A stretch of 7,479 nt of DNA from Glacieibacterium sp038211965 (lineage in GTDB: Bacteria; Pseudomonadota; Alphaproteobacteria; Sphingomonadales; Sphingomonadaceae): the NCBI GenBank assembly GCA_038211965.1, contig JBBQVB010000120.1, positions 1-7,479 on the forward strand, given 5' to 3'. Both the position numbers and the translations under genes were made by a program. Shown piece by piece: positions 5,452 through 7,479 of the stretch (position 1 is the stretch's first letter; each line of letters starts with the position of its first letter). The notes under the pieces were generated by a model. It was not told the origin of the DNA, searched no databases, and worked only from the letters and a program-made list of their open reading frames with translations.

Positions 5452-7083
5452 ATGTCGGAATTGGGCGCGATGCAGGATTGGCCGCTGCTGGTCTGGCGGC
5501 TGATCGACCACGCCGCCGTCAACCACCCGGCGCGCGAAGTCGTCAGCCTCAGCGTCGAGGGCGGCGTCCACCGCTCGAACTGGGCCACCGTCCGCGACCG
5601 CGCGCGCCGTGTCGCACAGGCGCTGACCGGGCTCGGCATCGCGCCTGGCGACCGCGTCGCGACGTTGGCATGGAACACCCACCGCCACGTCGAATGCTGG
5701 TACGGCATCTCGGGAATGGGCGGCGTCGCGCACACGATCAACCCGCGCTTGTTCGCCGACCAGATCGTCTACATCGCCAATCACGCCGCCGACCGCGTGC
5801 TGTTCTTCGACCTGAGCTTTCTCAGGCAAGTCGAGGATATCGCACCCCGACTGAACAGTATCGAGCATTTTGTCGTGCTGACCGACGCTGCGCATCTGCC
5901 TGCCTCGACGCTGCCGCTGATCGCCTACGAGGACCTGCTCGCGCAACAGGACGGCGCGTTCGATTGGGTCGTCCTCGACGAGAATGCGCCCGCCGGCCTG
6001 TGCTACACGAGCGGTACCACGGGCAATCCCAAGGGCGTGCTCTACAGCCACCGCTCGAACGTCCTGCACGCGATGGCGGCGTGCATGAACGACGTCTTCG
6101 GCGTGTCGCAGCGCACCGCCGTGCTGCCCATCGCGCCGATGTTCCACGCCAACGCCTGGGCAATCCCCTACGTCGCCGCCGCCGTCGGGGCGAAGCTCGT
6201 CCTCAACGGGCCAAACTTCGATGCGCCGACGCTCCACAAGCTCATCGTCGACGAAGGGGTGACGCTGGCGCTCGCGGTGCCGACGGTGTGGCTGTCGGTG
6301 CTCCAGCACCTCGAGCGCACCGGCGAGGGGCTGGGCGACCTCGCACGCGTCGCGATCGGCGGGTCGGCGGTGCCGCGCGTCATGGTCGAGACTTTCCAGC
6401 GCGACCACAATGTCACCGTCAGTCACCTGTGGGGCATGACCGAGATGTCGCCGATCGGGACAGTCGGGACGTTGTGCAGCAATCTCATCGGTTTGCCTGA
6501 GGATGCTCGCCTCGACGCGCAGGTCAAGCAGGGCAGGGCCGTATTCGGCGTCGAGATGAAGATCGTCGGCGACGACGGCATCGAACTCGCCCGCGACGGC
6601 AAGACTTTCGGGCGGCTGCTGGTCAAGGGACCATGGATCGTCGGGCGGTACTTCCGGGGCGACGGCGGCGACATACTCGACGACGGCGGCTGGTTCGACA
6701 CCGGCGACGTCGCGACCATCGATAGCTTCGGCTACATGCAGATCGTCGACCGCTCGAAGGACGTCATCAAGTCGGGCGGCGAGTGGATCAGTTCGATCGA
6801 CCTCGAAAACGCTGCAGTCGGCGCGCCCGGGGTCGCGGAGGCCGCGGTGATCGGCATCGCGCATCCCAAATGGGACGAGCGCCCGCTGCTCCTCGTGCGC
6901 GCCAAGCCCGGCGCGACGGTGACCAAGGCCGGGGTGCTCGAGTATCTCGCCCCGCGCATCGCCAAATGGTGGACCCCCGACGAGGTGCTGGTCGTCGACG
7001 ACTTGCCGCATACCGCGACGGGCAAGCTGCTCAAGACCGAACTGCGCGCGCGCTACAGGGATTTCGTGCTGCCGACGGCTTGA
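5452..7083 (+). CDS. Medium/long-chain fatty acid--CoA ligase (AlkK-like acyl-CoA synthetase)
   Basis: This 543-residue adenylate-forming enzyme activates a fatty acid with ATP to acyl-AMP and then to acyl-CoA, feeding beta-oxidation. The phosphate-binding loop is YTSGTTGNPKGV (185-196), followed by YSHRSNVLHAM. GMTEMSP (328-334) is the adenine/acyl motif, WFDTGD (414-419) holds the ribose-binding Asp, and DRSKDVIKSGGEWIS (433-447) is the hinge and CoA-binding region. The catalytic C-terminal Lys is K525 in TATGKLLK. Length and the whole run of motifs (AWNTHRHVE, HTINPRLF, APMFHANAW, KWDERPLL) closely match Pseudomonas AlkK, a medium-chain acyl-CoA synthetase of about 546 residues; the comparison is from memory. 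Chain length cannot be decided here. The start at 5452 follows GGGGAGGA with a short 3-nt spacing; Met7 (5470) is an alternative. There is no signal peptide, so it is cytoplasmic or membrane-associated. No clear terminator follows. Confidence 0.96.
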   Translation: MSELGAMQDWPLLVWRLIDHAAVNHPAREVVSLSVEGGVHRSNWATVRDRARRVAQALTGLGIAPGDRVATLAWNTHRHVECWYGISGMGGVAHTINPRLFADQIVYIANHAADRVLFFDLSFLRQVEDIAPRLNSIEHFVVLTDAAHLPASTLPLIAYEDLLAQQDGAFDWVVLDENAPAGLCYTSGTTGNPKGVLYSHRSNVLHAMAACMNDVFGVSQRTAVLPIAPMFHANAWAIPYVAAAVGAKLVLNGPNFDAPTLHKLIVDEGVTLALAVPTVWLSVLQHLERTGEGLGDLARVAIGGSAVPRVMVETFQRDHNVTVSHLWGMTEMSPIGTVGTLCSNLIGLPEDARLDAQVKQGRAVFGVEMKIVGDDGIELARDGKTFGRLLVKGPWIVGRYFRGDGGDILDDGGWFDTGDVATIDSFGYMQIVDRSKDVIKSGGEWISSIDLENAAVGAPGVAEAAVIGIAHPKWDERPLLLVRAKPGATVTKAGVLEYLAPRIAKWWTPDEVLVVDDLPHTATGKLLKTELRARYRDFVLPTA

Positions 7084-7186
7084 GCAACGAACACGGGGTG
7101 GTTAATAAATCGAAAGTCCAACACGCAACTGTCATATTCGCACCCTAGACGCCGCCAATCGAAACCGTATCGATCGGGGAATATCC

Positions 7187-7479
7187 ATGCGCCGCGCTTT
7201 GCTACTCAGCCTCTCTCTCGCCGCTTTGTGCACCGCGCCGGCAAATGCCGCGATTACCCTGCTCGCCAAGGGCGTGCTGGGCGGGACGAGCGACCTTTCG
7301 GGGCTGACGGGCACGCTCGAGAACGGTCTCGCCGCGAACATCCTCGGCGGCCTCGGCTCGGGGTTGGCGTACACCGGTGGCAACACCTTCCTCGCGACGC
7401 CCGACCGCGGCCCCAACGCGACCGCGTACAACGGCGCGGTCGACGACACGACTTCGTACATCGCGCGCTTCCACACCGT
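7187..7479 (+). CDS. Secreted phytase-like esterase family protein (PF13449 type), N-terminal fragment
   Basis: The first 97 complete codons are present and the window edge cuts the gene. Residues 1-21 are a Sec signal peptide: MRRALLLSLSLAALCTAP with a basic start, hydrophobic core and an ANA-A cleavage site. The mature part begins AITLLAKGVLGGTSDLSG and continues ILGGLGSGLAYTGGNTFLAT, PDRGPNATAYN and DDTTSYIARFHT. The GGLGSGLAY and PDRGPN signatures are typical of the esterase-like-activity-of-phytase family, a beta-propeller secreted to the periplasm or surface; recognition is from memory. Members are predicted to hydrolyse phosphate or other esters, but activity is mostly untested. The ATG has GGGGA 6 nt upstream. 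It has its own 103-bp upstream gap after the acyl-CoA synthetase and is probably a separate transcription unit. Confidence 0.87.
   Translation, partial: MRRALLLSLSLAALCTAPANAAITLLAKGVLGGTSDLSGLTGTLENGLAANILGGLGSGLAYTGGNTFLATPDRGPNATAYNGAVDDTTSYIARFHT

Noticed and set aside
5251..7011. A 586-codon open frame on the minus strand opposite the acyl-CoA synthetase
   Set aside because: It is Asp/Arg/His/Val-rich without family resemblance, and it runs antisense to a gene with all AMP-binding motifs intact. Long antisense frames are common in GC-rich DNA.

Overview
The window is GC-rich, densely packed bacterial chromosome with strongly GC-biased third codon positions. The gene families, GTGA start/stop overlaps and a LexA box of the direct-repeat type (GTTC-N7-GTTC) all point to an alphaproteobacterium. 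Protein styles resemble Sphingomonadales, but that placement is inference from remembered families, not a search.

Left part (1-3132). The window opens with the 3' end of a plus-strand enolase-superfamily epimerase (dipeptide epimerase / DgcA type). Convergent to it is a four-gene minus-strand operon, read from 3132 down to 317: a MaoC-type thioester dehydratase, a cysteine-free carboxymuconolactone-decarboxylase-family protein (start/stop overlap), an acetyl-CoA acyltransferase (thiolase, 11 bp gap), and a two-part protein whose C-terminal half resembles DUF3052. The enzymes suggest acyl-CoA processing of an unknown substrate.

Middle (3133-5015). A 246-bp divergent intergenic region leads into psd and pssA, the two phosphatidylethanolamine-synthesis genes, coupled by a GTGA overlap. 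PssA makes phosphatidylserine and Psd decarboxylates it.

Right-middle (4963-5424). A 59-codon minus-strand gene for a small single-pass membrane protein overlaps the pssA 3' end tail to tail by 53 bp. It has a good Shine-Dalgarno and a promoter whose -35/-10 spacer is occupied by a LexA box. This is the most interesting object here: a candidate SOS-induced small membrane protein, analogous in architecture (not shown to be homologous) to Caulobacter SidA or E. coli TisB. A possible 43-aa plus-strand ORF follows.

Right part (5452-7479). A complete AlkK-like fatty acyl-CoA synthetase gene is followed by the 5' end of a secreted phytase-like esterase family protein (PF13449 type), cut by the window edge. 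No tRNA, rRNA, CRISPR array, insertion sequence or convincing intrinsic terminator was seen.
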